From NCBI RefSeq assembly GCF_000400465.1, contig NW_008806301.1, forward strand, positions 1 to 64,000: a stretch of DNA of 64,000 bases, in the 5' to 3' direction. This stretch comes from Wallemia ichthyophaga EXF-994 (taxonomy: Eukaryota > Basidiomycota > Wallemiomycetes > Wallemiales > Wallemiaceae). The translations under genes and the position numbers were made by a program. A model generated the notes under the pieces. That model saw only the letters and a list, made by a program, of their open reading frames with translations. It was not told where the DNA came from and did no database searches. Position 1 is the first letter of the stretch. Every line of letters starts with the position of its first letter. Shown here piece by piece: positions 1 to 11,686 of the stretch.

Positions 1-2
1 TG

Positions 3-158
3 ATCGAACTTCCTACATCTAAAAATCCTGTGCAATATGAGTACTTAGCAAGATTAAAACAAAACTTTGAAAATACTTATCAAGGTTTTGTTTATGTAAC
101 TTACTTGACATGGTCACCAGCAGAAAAGGCTCTATATAATGTTTTGGTGGCTACTTAA
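3..158 (+). CDS. partial open frame, unrecognised
   Basis: A frame that is open from the window edge ends at a TAA at 156-158 after about 51 codons. The translation has normal-looking composition (motif-like stretch TWSPAEKALYNVL), but I recognise no family. It is AT-rich and sits just upstream of a tRNA gene, like the decayed fragments around the tRNAs at 45-47 kb. It may be the 3' end of a gene, or the remnant of a mobile element. Confidence 0.25.
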   Translation: MELPTSKNPVQYEYLARLKQNFENTYQGFVYVTYLTWSPAEKALYNVLVAT

Positions 159-238
159 TTCTTTGCTCCGACCAAATGAAAATTTATTTATTCCAACTGT
201 TGTATATTATATAATTAGCAATGGATACTTTTTCAACA

Positions 239-311
239 GCCTCGCTAGCTCAATCGGTAGAGCGTGTGACTCTTAATCACAAGGCTGCGGGTTCGAGCCC
301 CGCGTGGGGCT
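239..311 (+). tRNA. tRNA-Lys (CTT)
   Basis: A full cloverleaf can be drawn. The 5' acceptor strand GCCTCGC pairs with GTGGGGC at 304-310 (with G-T pairs). The anticodon loop CTCTTAA gives anticodon CTT, and the T arm contains GGTTCGAGCC. No intron is present. A run of T follows at about 314-318 and fits a Pol III terminator. It lies between the partial frame at the window edge and ARS2. Confidence 0.95.
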
Positions 312-486
312 AGCTTTTTATCTAGCAATCAGCAAAAATGCTGAAATTCTCATTCAATGCTATTCACACGTTGCAATTGCATCTCAAAAATTTTTTACAA
401 TACGATATCGGCAAATTTCAATACATTTTTCGTACAATAAATATGAAGCGAGTAGTTGTGGAAAGCTGCAACAGAATAAACTATAA

Positions 487-2319
487 TTAATACTGCAACT
501 CGACATCATCACCCCCAGCAACAGTATCCAGATCTTCATACGTATTACTGCTTCCACCAGCTCTAGGATCGACCTTGGCGCCTGGTGGGGGAGGAATGCG
601 TCTAGGGTTAACACTAGCAGGATTCGCACTAGCGCTTGGCGCCTCTCTGTAAGAAGGTGGGAGGGTATGTTGAGGAACATTTCTCGCCCATGACGGTATA
701 CCAACGCTTTTGAACCTCTTCACACCACCTTCGTCGTTATACTCATGTGGTCGCTTGTGTTTGAATACGGCATGACCCATTCCACGCTCATAATCCCTGT
801 CATAATCATATCGCTCGTTGTTGTAGCGATCGTACGCACCCGGTTCGTAATACTCCCTCCTGTTAGCTTTCTCTCGCTCTGTGCGCTCTCGCTCTTTCTC
901 TGCTTCGCGCTGCCTGGCAATGGCAGCTCCAGGAAAACGTCTATTCACACAAGCAGGTAGATCAGCTAGTGGATTTACGCGATTTGGATCGCGTATGTAA
1001 TTGTTGAATGCTACTATATCATCTAGTTTATCTACGTCAATCATTTCGCTGTGTTTGTTGAGTATGTGTTTCTCTATAAATTCAGTAGCTCTAAATAACT
1101 TGGTGCATTCTAGACACCTAAACTTATTTTCATCCTCTTTCTTTATCAACTTCGACACTACAGCCGTTACTTGCTCATCATAGTCAAAACCACCACATGC
1201 CAAGTAATCGAAATTTGGCTCTATCAAGGACGATATCTTCTCGTCTAGGTGTCTCATCCAATTATCAGACTTATGAGAATCGTAGGCGTCTTCGTGGTTG
1301 TCCGGTGGGTTTGCAGTGTTACGGTAATAAATGCACGACTTCCTTACTAGCTCTTCCTTGAAATCATGGATAGAAGCAGAGTAATAGCAAGTGTTGAAAG
1401 CGTTGCGCAGGTATAGTATGTACAAGTCGAGCTCTTTCTTGAGTCTAGTGGTGTGATCGGAGATGTTGAGCTTTGTGATAGCGTTGGAGATATGCTGGGA
1501 TATGTTGATAGAAAGATCATTGTTTGATATTGTATTGTAAGTGGATTCGAGGTGTGTACATAGTTTCTTAATGTTACCAAGATCCTGTCTCAATCTGTCT
1601 GGAGTGTTGCTGATTGGAGGTGCGACCTTTGCTTTAGTTGTGATTGGAGTGTCACATTTGTTAATATAAAGAGTGAAAGTGTCAATTTTAGGATGACTGA
1701 GTTGGTTTTTCAGGTAATAGTCCAAATCAATACCCTGTTTATAACTAACCCAGCCTGTCCTATGATATCTTTTTACGGCTTGTGGATCAGATAGAGCCAG
1801 ATAATCAAATCCATCGAGCTGAGAAAAGTAAGATTCCAACTTAGATCGACCAATAGCAGGAGGGATGCTCTTTATGAATAACTGAGGGTGATTAGGAGGT
1901 TGGATAGTATAAGGTGTCGTCTGAGTTGATTCGTTCGAGTCTTTTGGAGGTTTATCGAATGAGACACTGTCAAAAGCACCCGAATTGAGATCCTCGATGA
2001 AATCTCTGGGTTTAGAATTCCAACCGCGTAACTTTAAATGATTACGATGATCTTCCTTTGAAGGGTAGTACTTCTCTACAAACCAAGGCTGATGCTTCTG
2101 TTGTAAGAAAAGCGTGTAGCACTGTCTAGAATGAAATAATTTTCTATATTCAAGGTATTTATTGTATAGCTCGTCCTTGTCCTCGTTTGGATTGAATTTT
2201 CCAGATAATTTCAACCAAAAGATGAAATCTTTAAAACCAATTAAATATTCCAAGTCATTCGGGTTTACTGGTATTGATTGACTGCTATTCGACGTATTTG
2301 GATTCGTTGGATGGCTCAT
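487..2319 (-). CDS. ARS2/SERRATE-type zinc-finger protein
   Basis: Single-exon 610-residue protein. Near residues 400-423 it carries the ARS2-type C2H2 finger: C402 and C405, then H418 and H423 in KHILNKH. The N-terminal part (about residues 20-110, with LYNKYLEYRKLFHSRQ) resembles the conserved N-terminal helical domain of ARS2 proteins. An RRM-like middle (about 145-225) is followed by a charged, Arg/Pro/Gly-rich tail. The family links the nuclear cap-binding complex to RNA processing and decay; fission yeast Pir2 is a known fungal member. The ATG at 2319 was chosen as the first in frame. An Arg/Lys-rich upstream open frame (2351-2605) could be an additional N-terminal exon, but no convincing splice pair joins it. 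Confidence 0.8.
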   Translation of the reverse strand: MSHPTNPNTSNSSQSIPVNPNDLEYLIGFKDFIFWLKLSGKFNPNEDKDELYNKYLEYRKLFHSRQCYTLFLQQKHQPWFVEKYYPSKEDHRNHLKLRGWNSKPRDFIEDLNSGAFDSVSFDKPPKDSNESTQTTPYTIQPPNHPQLFIKSIPPAIGRSKLESYFSQLDGFDYLALSDPQAVKRYHRTGWVSYKQGIDLDYYLKNQLSHPKIDTFTLYINKCDTPITTKAKVAPPISNTPDRLRQDLGNIKKLCTHLESTYNTISNNDLSINISQHISNAITKLNISDHTTRLKKELDLYILYLRNAFNTCYYSASIHDFKEELVRKSCIYYRNTANPPDNHEDAYDSHKSDNWMRHLDEKISSLIEPNFDYLACGGFDYDEQVTAVVSKLIKKEDENKFRCLECTKLFRATEFIEKHILNKHSEMIDVDKLDDIVAFNNYIRDPNRVNPLADLPACVNRRFPGAAIARQREAEKERERTEREKANRREYYEPGAYDRYNNERYDYDRDYERGMGHAVFKHKRPHEYNDEGGVKRFKSVGIPSWARNVPQHTLPPSYREAPSASANPASVNPRRIPPPPGAKVDPRAGGSSNTYEDLDTVAGGDDVELQY

Positions 2320-2350
2320 CAGTTGCTTGGTGGTTGAGAACAGGGTTTAT

Positions 2351-2605
2351 TCACCCAATTGATCGATTAAAAATTACAAATTTCATGGAATTACAGCTTC
2401 TTTTGTCGTTGGATCTATTTCTGGTACAATTGACGACTACATCCGTGTGAGCTGTATAAAGCCATAACACCACACCAACCTTTCGTATCTGCTCTTTATC
2501 TTCCTCCTTTTCTTTCTCATCTTTACTTGACCTATCAGACTTCTTATCCCTCCGCTGCTTTTCCCCTTCCTCTTTCTTCTTTCCGAGCCTATCAATTAGC
2601 CTCAT
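2351..2605 (-). CDS. small charged open frame upstream of ARS2, uncertain
   Basis: An 84-codon frame from ATG 2605. The first 42 residues are extremely Lys/Glu/Asp/Arg-rich; the rest looks like ordinary read-through sequence. It could be a 5' exon of ARS2, since metazoan ARS2 begins with a charged region. It could also be a tiny separate gene or chance. A possible donor follows the charged part (GTTGGT), but the intron to ARS2 would be over 130 nt, unlike others here. Confidence 0.2.
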   Translation of the reverse strand: MRLIDRLGKKKEEGEKQRRDKKSDRSSKDEKEKEEDKEQIRKVGVVLWLYTAHTDVVVNCTRNRSNDKRSCNSMKFVIFNRSIG

Positions 2606-2973
2606 TGGTGGAGTTGTTGGTTGAAGTTAGAGAGGCTCATCAGTGAGGCTTTCTCCAGTTGACTCGATTCAAATTATGTTTTCCATATTAGCTACTGGCT
2701 GGTGCGTCTTCAATCTCAGTGGCTAGCCTTGAGCTGTTTCATGCAATTTATATCTTGAACCCTGAAGACGAACAAGTAACACAAATAAAATTGGTTGTGT
2801 CCCTTTTATAAGCCCACACTTTATCGGAAAATTTTGACTTTGAAGTGTCATTTGGTGTTGAGAATTTTCAAGGCACAATGTAGAATAGAAACATTGTCAA
2901 TTATACCATGTTTTCGCCTATAAACCCAATATATATTTAAATACGCATTATCTACAAGAATCACTTATATAAT
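2606..2973. other. intergenic, no gene seen
   Basis: About 370 nt between the small frame upstream of ARS2 and the 3' end of the nucleolin-like gene. It is AT-rich. I see no conserved coding frame, tRNA or repeat. Confidence 0.6.
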
Positions 2974-4569
2974 CTAGTCAAATGTCATTTTCTTTCCTTG
3001 TGGCTGGGCAATAGCACCTGATCTGTTGGCATTGAATCCACCTCTGCCACCACCTCTTGGTGCACCACCTCTGCCACCTCTTCCACCTCTACCGCCGCCT
3101 CTTGGACCACCGCCTCTAGGTGGACCTGCACTTCTGTCCTTTGGTGTGCTGAAATCTAATCTCAAAACCCTTCCATCCAACTCACTTCCCGCTGCACCAT
3201 CGATTGCTGCCTTGGCAGTGTCAACATCAGCGAAACTGACATAACCGAAACCTTTTGGTGCTCCAGTTTCCCTATCAGTTGGTACACGTACGCTCTCAAT
3301 CGCTCCAAACTCCCCAAAGAATTCCCAAACGCTGTCCTCATTCGTGTTGAATGATAAGTTTCCAACGAACAAAGTGTTGGATGGATCACTACGTTGATCT
3401 CCGAATGACTTAGCCCTCTTTTCTGGATTTGGTGCGCGTGGAACGCTCAAATCTACTCTAATTGGTCTACCATCAATTTCTTTACCAGCAAATTGTTCCA
3501 TAGCTTTGAGTGCAATGTCATGTGACTCAAATTCGACATAACCAAACCCTCTAGAGCGACCATTTTGTCTGTCTAATTGAACGCGCGCGCTCTTTACTGT
3601 ACCCAATTGCTCAAACTCGCTCTTCAACCACTCATCATCAATGTTCCAAGACAATTGACCGACAAAGATTTGTGGAGTGTTGTCTACGGTGATGGTCTCT
3701 GGGACTTCCATGTCTTCCGCCTTACGCTTCTTTGAAGGTGCCTCGGTTGCTTCAGGTGCAGGTGCAGGTTCAGCCTTCTCTTCCTCATCCGAAGAGGAGT
3801 CTGAAGAAGAGCTACTGTCATCCTTCTTAGCTGGGGCAGGCTTCTCAGTAACCTTGGCATCTTTGTCATCGTCAGAAGAATCACTGTCGCTAGAATCGCT
3901 AGAGTCGTCCTTAGCAGCCTTCTTTGGAGGAGCCTTAGCATCAGCCATCTTCTCGTCCTCGTCTGAGCTGTCTGAAGACTCTGAGCTAGATGAATCGTCC
4001 TTTTTAGATGGTTCAGCAGGTGCAGATTTTTGAGCAGGTTCGTCGTCGGATGAGGAAGAGTCAGAAGAGTCACTGCTTTCGTCTTTCTTAGCTGGTGCTG
4101 GTGCAGGCTTCTTAGCCTCTTTCTTAGAATCCTTCTTAGAGTCATTTTTTACTGGCTTCTCGTCTTCAGAATCACTGCTATCATCGCTATCATCGCTAGA
4201 GGATGACTTCTTAGCGGCTTTTGAGGATTTCTTAGGAGGAGAGGCCTTCTTAGACTTCTTCTTATCATCCTGAGTGGTAAAAGTAAGATAAAGGAAGAAG
4301 TGTAAAATTTGTAACACACATCGCTATCGCTTGAATCTGAAGAGGAAGAAGAATCAGAAGAGGAAACAGGCTTTGGAGGAGGAGTAGGTTCCTTCTTTGA
4401 GGCAGATTTGGACTTATTCACGTGTTAATAGGGATAGTGAGCAAATTTAACAAACTAACTTTCTTCTCTTTCTTTTCCTTCTTTGGTGGTGCAGTGGATG
4501 TTTGCTGGTGTTTGTTAGCTTGTATCAGGCATAAACACATTTACCCACTTTAACCTCTTTTTTGCCCAT
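2974..4569 (-). CDS. nucleolin-like protein (Nsr1/Gar2 family)
   Basis: The architecture is diagnostic. A Lys-rich start is followed by alternating acidic-Ser blocks and Lys/Pro/Ala linkers (the Nopp/nucleolin pattern), two RRMs with RNP1 motifs (RGFGYVEF and KGFGYVSF), and an RGG-rich C-terminus. Family members act in the nucleolus in pre-rRNA processing and 40S assembly. Proposed exons from ATG 4569 are a short first exon ending MGKKEVK, a second (QTSTAPPKK..), and a third starting SKSASKK. The last clear intron is 4270-4319, with an acceptor just before DDKKKSKK. The gene is divergent from RAT1, with start codons 92 bp apart. The two first introns are inferred from phase and splice sites only. 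Confidence 0.9.
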
Positions 4570-4661
4570 TTCTATTTCGATGTTGCGAGTACGCTTGAGA
4601 AGAGAGATAGCGTGATAATCTTCTCAGATCTCAACGTCCACATTGAAATTTTTAAATTAAA
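4570..4661. promoter_or_regulatory. shared divergent promoter of NSR1-like gene and RAT1
   Basis: Only 92 bp separate the start codons of the nucleolin-like gene (-) and RAT1 (+). AAATTTTT at 4646-4653 matches the rRNA-processing element core (AAAWTTTT) known from yeast ribosome-biogenesis promoters. The site match is short and could be chance. Confidence 0.4.
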
Positions 4662-7600
4662 ATGGTAATTTGGCTGTTTTTATTAGAGATCTGTTTCCTC
4701 ACGCCTGTCTACAGGGTGTTCCCGCACTCTTCCGTTGGTTATCTAAAGTGGGTTATCTCCGTCGATACACTGAGCCATGCTGACGAATTTATCCCCAGAA
4801 ATATCCAAGAATCGTTTATAAAGTTGAAGAGCAGCATCCAAAGCCAATCGAATCTTCCCGCGATGAGAATGGCAACGTCACAGAGTATACTCCAGTTGAC
4901 ATTACACAACCAAATCCCAATAATCAGGAATTTGACTGTCTTTACTTGGATATGAACGGTATCGTACATCCATGCTCACATCCTGAAAACAAGCCTGCTC
5001 CTGAAACTGAGGAGGAAATGATGCGCGAAGTTTTCATTTATACCGAAAGAGTCGTTAATATGATTCGTCCGCGTAAATTACTCATGATGGCTATCGATGG
5101 TGTTGCTCCTAGAGCCAAGATGAATCAACAGCGTGGTCGTCGCTTTAGATCCGCCCAGGAAGCCAAAGAGAAGGAGGATTCTCGTCAGCAGCATTACAGA
5201 GAAATGGAAGGTCAGTCGGTTTGTCTTTGACTTTCTATATCCGCCTTTAACTCCCTCCCCAGCTCAAGGTCACACTTACACTGACGAACAAAAGGATAAG
5301 CGTGCATGGGACAGTAACGCCATTACTCCTGGCACCCCCTTCATGGACCTCCTCGCTCAAGCTTTAAGGTACTGGGTCGCTCGTAAAATGAATCAAGACG
5401 ATGGCTGGAAAAACCTTCAAGTTATAATCTCAGATGCTAGCGTTCCCGGTGAAGGTGAACACAAGATTATGGATTTCATTCGTCGTCAGCGTTCACAGCC
5501 GTCTCACAACCCAAACACGGAGCATGTCATATACGGTCTCGACGCTGATCTAATCATGCTTGCTCTTGCTACCCACGAGCCAAATTTCAGAGTTTTACGT
5601 GAGGACGTCTTCGCTCAGTCTGATAAACAGCGCAAACAGAATAAAGGTGGTAGAGGTCCACCGCAACAACCCAATTCTGATCAGCCAGCCGAACCAAACC
5701 CTTTCATTTTCTTAGACGTCACTACTCTCAGAGAATACCTCTACTTTGAACTTAAACTGCCTAATATGCCATTTGGGTATGATTTAGAACGCGCCATTGA
5801 TGACTGGGTGTTTATGATATTCTTTGTCGGTAACGATTTTCTTCCCCATCTACCTTCGTTAGAGATTAGGGAGGGAGCTATTGATACTTTACTCGCTATT
5901 TGGAAACGTTGCTTGCCATTGATGGGAGGCTACCTCACCAAGCATGGTGATGTCAACCTCAAGCGCGCGCAAATGATCATGGATGGGCTGTCCAGCAGTG
6001 AGGATGAGATATTCAGACGTAGGAAGGAAACCGAAGACCGCCAGGATAGGAATGCCAAGAGGAGGAAGATGGAGCAACAGAAGAGAGATGTTGAACTGAG
6101 CAACAGAGGCTCTCAAAGCACGCGCGCACCGCTCCCAAGCGACAGAAACATGGACGCTTCTACGGACAGCTCGTCCATTGGAGGCGTCGAATACAAAAGC
6201 GTCGACATTAAATCAAACAACGACCTAATTGCGAATAGACACAAAATGCGCATGGCAAACATGAATGCGGCTGACATGTTGAAAGCTCAGATGAGTGGTG
6301 GGTTTGAGATGAAGAGTGATGGACAGGTGAAACAAGAGAACCAGAGGCTCAATGAGACAGAAGAGGACAATAAACGCAAACATCCTGAAGAAGACGTACC
6401 AGAAGACGAGCAGATTCCAGGTGTGAAAGTAACGAAAGCCGAACCAGAAGACGAAGAGCAGGGTGAAGAGAGCAGCACACAGCCATCCAAGCCGAAAGTC
6501 AACCCCGATGGCACCGTCGACCAGGAGGATACAGTTAAGTTGTGGGAGCCAGGCTATAGAGAGCGCTATTACCGACAAAAATTCAATATTGATTTATCGG
6601 ATGTCGAACAGCGCAGGACGTGAGTCTGACATGAACACACCCAACTAGCCCAGCTAATTTACCGCAGTATCGTTCATAAGTATCTGGAGGGTCTTTGCTG
6701 GGTACTCAAGTACTACTACCAAGGCTGTCCATCATGGAAATGGTATTACCCGTACCACTACGCCCCGTTTGCAGCTGATTTTGAAAATATTGAATCACTG
6801 CCAATTAAATTTGAACTGGGTAAACCATTCCGCCCGTTTGAGCAGCTGATGGGAGTTTTCCCTGCAGCGTCCGGAGTGCATATACCGCGCCCATTCCGTG
6901 AATATATGACAAGTCATGACTCACCCATACTTGATTTCTATCCAGAAGATTTCAACATCGACATGAATGGAAAGAAGATGGTGTGGCAGGCTGTGCCATT
7001 GCTGCCGTTTATAGACGAGGAACGACTAACTTCTGCGCTCAAGACACGCTACGACGACTTGAGCGATGATGAGAAGAGGCGGAATGAGCGGGGATGTGAG
7101 ACCCTGATGATTAGCGAAGAGCATCCGCTTTACGACCAAATATGCAAGCTTTATACGAAGCGAAAGGGCAATTCACGTATTGAGTTGGATCTAGCCAAGG
7201 CTGACAGTTTGGCTGGTTACGCTGAGGCAGATGCGGACGTTATACCTGGATCTACATTCTACTCGCCGCTGAGCACACTCGAGGACCAGCCGGATGTAGT
7301 TGATGACCGTTCTATTGCTGTTCGGTATGGCTTCCCGGAGCAGACACATCCACACAAGAGCACTATCCTCAAGTCATTCAAAGGTAAACCCAAACAACTT
7401 TCCAGCTACGACATCGAGAAGGCGAAGAACGGCGGCGACAACAACAACAATTACAGAGGTGGTGGACATAACCAGTTCAGAGGCAATAACTCGGCTGTGC
7501 CTTCTAGTAGGCCGCCACGCCCGCAGTTCGGGAGCGCTCGTCCACACAGACCGCCTCCAAGCTATATTCAAGGCAGACCGATGGGCGCGCGCCCTCCACC

Positions 7601-7772
7601 TGGCCAAGGAGTGTTTTCTCCATCATTGGCCAACGGCGCTAGGCCACGTCCTCCACCGCCGACGATGGGTATGGGTAGACCCCGTCCACCGCCACCTACT
7701 GGCGGATACAGGGGCAGCTATGGCGGCTACGCCGGCGCACAGAGACCTCCTCACGGTGGATACCGAGGATAA
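4662..7772 (+). CDS. RAT1: 5'-3' exoribonuclease 2 (RAT1/XRN2)
   Basis: The spliced product is 969 residues. Exon 1 is only the ATG at 4662-4664; exon 2 (4715-4747) begins [11 protein letters not shown], the invariant XRN N-terminus. Introns are 4665-4714, 4748-4798, 5211-5262 and 6620-6667; the exon sum is a multiple of three. Conserved nuclease blocks include [38 protein letters not shown] and [11 protein letters not shown], plus [13 protein letters not shown] after the last intron. The C-terminus is rich in RG/PRPPP. RAT1 is the nuclear exonuclease for rRNA/snoRNA 5' trimming and torpedo termination; the nuclear type is favoured over XRN1 by length and by [11 protein letters not shown] context. 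Confidence 0.95.
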
Positions 7773-7859
7773 TAAGACAGTAATTGTATATTAAACCTTT
7801 GTACAAATAAAGCAGAGTATATGATCAATTAGAGTGTTTCTCTTTCTTTTTCTTTTTTC

Positions 7860-9130
7860 CTACATGACTATCTTTGGTTCAGTGATAGATGCAGAAATGG
7901 ATTTGTGGGGGAGGACAGAAGCGCCATTGATGTGAAGTTCATCTTTGACGACTACATCATCGCCGAGGACAGCGATATTTTCTATACGCACCCATCTACC
8001 AATAGTGCAATTCCAGCCGACGATAGTGGAGTGAATCCAGCTATGGTCTCTAATTCTGCTACCGTCCATAATGACACACCTTTGCAACCTTGCGCCCCTT
8101 CCCACCTTAACACCTGGTCCGATGACGACGTTAGGTCCAATAAGTGCACTACTATCTATTTCCGCCGACGGTGCAACAAGGACGTTCCCGCCATTAACCC
8201 AGCTATGTTGGGACGGCTGTGTGAGTTGGTTCGGCGAGTAATTGCTGAGGTGTGACAAATACAGACATGTCCCATGAATGTAATCTTTCGGTTGACCTAC
8301 ATCTGCCCAGAAAGACTGCAGATCGAAAGCGTGTAGCTCGCCATCACTTGCCATTGGCGGGAACACTTCCGTCTCGATTGACGTTGGTTGAAGATTTATA
8401 CGCGATAGCATTTTTGGATCGAATATGTATATACCCGCATTGATCCGGTTTCCGACAAACGTCTTGGGCTTTTCGACAAAACGCTCTATCTGGGAGGAGC
8501 CGGTGTGCATAACGACGACACCGTAGTTGGAGGGCTCGTCGACCTTTGTGACCTGGTGTGGGCGTGTTAGATGCACCACTTTTCGATACTCGCTAATCAT
8601 CCCCCCCTTACCATTATCGTCCCGGCACTGCTGTGCGAGTTGTGGAAATCTCGCAGCTGTTCAAAGGGATAGTTGCACGTAACGTCGCTGTTGAGAACAA
8701 AGAACGGGGAGTCGTCTTTTCCTAGTATATTCTCGGCTAATTTCAATGGACCTGCTGTGCCTAATGGCTCAGATTCAATGGAGAAATGAATCGTTATCTT
8801 ATACCGCTCCTCGCACTCTTTCAACACCTTCTCCATTATCTCAGGACGGTAGTTTACCGCGAGAACTATGTCTGTCACGCCGGCCTGCACTAGCGCTTCT
8901 ATCTGATGGACTATCATCGGTTTGTTGCAGAATGGTACGAGTGGCTTGGGCAACGTGAGCGTTAGTGGTCTCAGCCGCGTACCGAATCCTGAATGTGCGT
9001 TGCGTAAGCTTGACTATTTGCACTGTTTACGCTGTTGCTCTGCTATCACTAACCTCCGACTAAAATCAGCCTATGTACTTGTTAGTTTGTTCCCTTCTCT
9101 TGTACACCCTACTCACGCTTTCAGTCCCAT
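7860..9130 (-). CDS. MPG1: mannose-1-phosphate guanylyltransferase (GDP-mannose pyrophosphorylase)
   Basis: Makes GDP-mannose from mannose-1-phosphate and GTP for glycoprotein, GPI and cell-wall mannan synthesis in the cytosol. Four exons from ATG 9130: 9117-9130 (14 nt), 9054-9070 (17 nt), 8612-8988 and 7860-8552, total 366 residues, as usual for the family. Splicing restores the nucleotide-binding signature: MGLKALILVGG, then [24 protein letters not shown] is the metal-binding Asp region. The C-terminus carries left-handed beta-helix hexapeptide repeats ([28 protein letters not shown]). The two tiny 5' exons matter: without them the catalytic loop is missing. Confidence 0.95.
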
Positions 9131-9354
9131 GTTTTTTTCGTGTTGTGACGTGTTCTAATCAAAGAAGCCAGCGCGCGGTGTGCACAGGCGAGAGGTCAGA
9201 TCAGGCACGCACATGAGCCATAAGCGGCAAAGCAGTCAAAGATTTAAGCAACAAAGCAAAGCAAAGCGTTAAAGTAATAATTTACATTTGATTGAACATT
9301 GTGCCAAAAATGAAAACATGGAAGTCGTAGACAGAAGGTTGAATAACACCCAAC

Positions 9355-11581
9355 CTAATGCCTCACTTGCTTGCGATCTCTAAGCACATGGCCACGTGGT
9401 GAGCTGTCCTCCCCGTAATTCTCCTCACTGCCATCGTCAGGATGTTTCCTTTTCAACATTGGAGACAGATGCTGAAGCTGGAGCTGCGACATATCTGCAC
9501 TGCAGCTGACGTCTGACTTTGGATTATAGCCATTGTTCCCACTGTACCCATTTCTATTACCAGATGCTGGAAGCGGAGAAGACGAGAACATGTTCTGATT
9601 TGAGTGATTCGACGACGGTATGCTGAATTTCGGTGGCGATGAGCTGTCATCGTCCTGGAAGAATCCATTTCTATATGGCGTCCTCGTTCCTGCTGTATTA
9701 TTTGTATTACCGTTCCCGTTCTTCAACTCCGACTGCAAAGCTTCGATCTGTCCTTTAATTACTTCGTTTCTGTCTTCGTTGCTGTGGTCTTTGCTGGTAA
9801 AGTTAGGTACTGGGATTGGTGGTGGTGGTGGTGGTCTTGCCACCTTCACTTCATTTATCCATGGATGATTGAGCGCGTCCTTTAGTGACATTCGGGTCTC
9901 AGGATCGGCTATCAACAACTTGGAGATAAAGTCAATAGCACTGTCAGACATTCCTAACTGCTTTAGAACGTCGTAGTCTACCTGTCGTTTTTGTACTCTC
10001 TCATGCAATGGTTCATCTTCTTGCTCGTCAAATGGCGACGAATTCGTTAGCATGGCATAAATGATCACTCCAGTACTCCATGAATCGACCGCTTGATCAT
10101 AACCCTCTGGTCTTTTCAAAACAACTTCAGGCGCCAGGTATGATGGTGTGCCGCACATTGTCTTGAGGTGTGTCTGGCTATCGACAGCTTTAGCCAAGCC
10201 AAAATCTGTAATCTTGATTTGTGGTAGTTCTACATCTTTCGTGCAAAGCAGAATGTTCTTAGGGATTTGCGTTAGTTTACTCCGCAATTCCAGATCAAGC
10301 TATACAACCCACTTCTGGTTTCAAATCACGATGGGTGATTCCCTTTTCGTGAGTATACGCCATAGCAGCACACATCTGTCTTGCGATATCCCTTGCTTCA
10401 CGTTCAGCTGAGCGTGTGTGTTAGATTTACATATTGTGCTTTAGTGATACCCACATAAACCACCTCGATTGATGATGTAATCCAACAAATCCCCTCCTGC
10501 AGCGAATTCGATTACGAGATATATCACCTGATCGTCTTCAAATATATCACAGAATCTTGCAATGTTTTCCTTGAATTGAATTGTCAGAAAGGTGTTGAAA
10601 AGAGTATCATGTCAGAACACAATGACGCACATGGTCCAAGATCTTGATAATGCCAATTTCACGTTCAAACATTTTAAGGGTCTTCTGATTCATAGCAAAC
10701 CTATGCTTGGCAATCTGCTTAACTGCCCGTGGAATGCCTGAACTCCGCTCGTAAGCCTTCTTAACACTAGCGAATGATCCTTTTCCAATTTGTGCACTTT
10801 GAGCTGGTCAACTTAGGATCCAAAGCTGATGAACAAACCCACCCTATTTCATACTTGGCAAATACACCGCCACCTGCATTTTCGTCTATACTCTGAGCCT
10901 TCTTAGGGCGAGGTCTGAAAATGTACCCTGATACGCGAGTCAGATGGGCCTGCGGAGGAACACTTGACTAACGATAGTCGTCTAATGTGCCTGGTGCATT
11001 TGAGAGTGGATTACCGAAGCTGACTTCATCACCAGGCATCAACCTTCTCTGTACGCCTTTACCGCAGCGGATTTGATTTATCTTTGGTGACTAGTTAGGA
11101 TAAAAGCGTGATATTGGTATATACACACGTAAGTACCATTCGAACTACCATTGAATGCTTAGAATGTGCATCTGTCGCGTCAAACCGCACTCACCTCGTA
11201 TCTTCAATAAATACGACGATTTCAGAGGCATTCTGATCGCCATCGTCTGCGTTATCGTAATCACCAGTCTGATAAACCTTGCAATGGTTGTTACCTGACG
11301 TGCTCAGTCAGATCTCTGCCATCACCACCACAAAGCCACCAAACTCAACTGATTTTCTTTCCATTTAAAATGATATCGTTCTCTTGGGGATGTCTGCCAA
11401 ATCTATATGCAGGCTTTTCGTTCAAGAATGTGACGCTGTTGAGATCTCTTCTTCCAACCGGCATAAGCACTCCCCAGTAGCCAGGCTCGTCGGGATTAGG
11501 CATAGAAGCCGTGCGCTGCGTTTGAGTAAGCTGCTGCGTCGGTTGCGTGCCCTCAATTCCATCATCTTGATACATTGACAT
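9355..11581 (-). CDS. FHA-domain checkpoint kinase (Chk2/Rad53/Cds1 type)
   Basis: Nine exons give 603 residues: 11350-11581, 11195-11294, 11129-11144 (16 nt), 10973-11081, 10843-10927, 10631-10796, 10464-10569, 10313-10407, 9355-10257. The N-terminus has a TQ cluster (GTQPTQQLTQTQ), the usual target of ATR/ATM-like kinases. The FHA domain follows (RFGRHPQENDIIL, then NNHCKVYQ, then SSNGTYINQIRCGKG). The kinase domain shows IGKGSFASVKKAY (glycine loop), HRDLKPENILL (catalytic loop, split by an intron), DFGLAK, GTPSYLAPEV and a C-terminal low-complexity tail ending in a basic RDRKQVRH. FHA at the N-terminus plus this kinase defines the DNA-damage and replication checkpoint effector family; S. 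pombe Cds1-like because there is only one FHA. Confidence 0.93.
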
Positions 11582-11686
11582 TCTGGCTGGTGATGATCGA
11601 GATTAACGCGTCGTGAATTCTAGATTGAGTTGAGTTTGATGAAATAAAGAAATATAAAATTAGTACAAGGGAATCAGCGTATTAGC

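Noticed and set aside
384-704. Open frame on the minus strand overlapping the 3' end of ARS2
   Set aside because: It is a shadow in another frame of ARS2, begins inside it and has no family features.
3677-4033. Ser/Glu-rich frame on the plus strand
   Set aside because: It is the antisense reading of the acidic-Ser repeats of the nucleolin-like gene; the repeat codons make both strands open.
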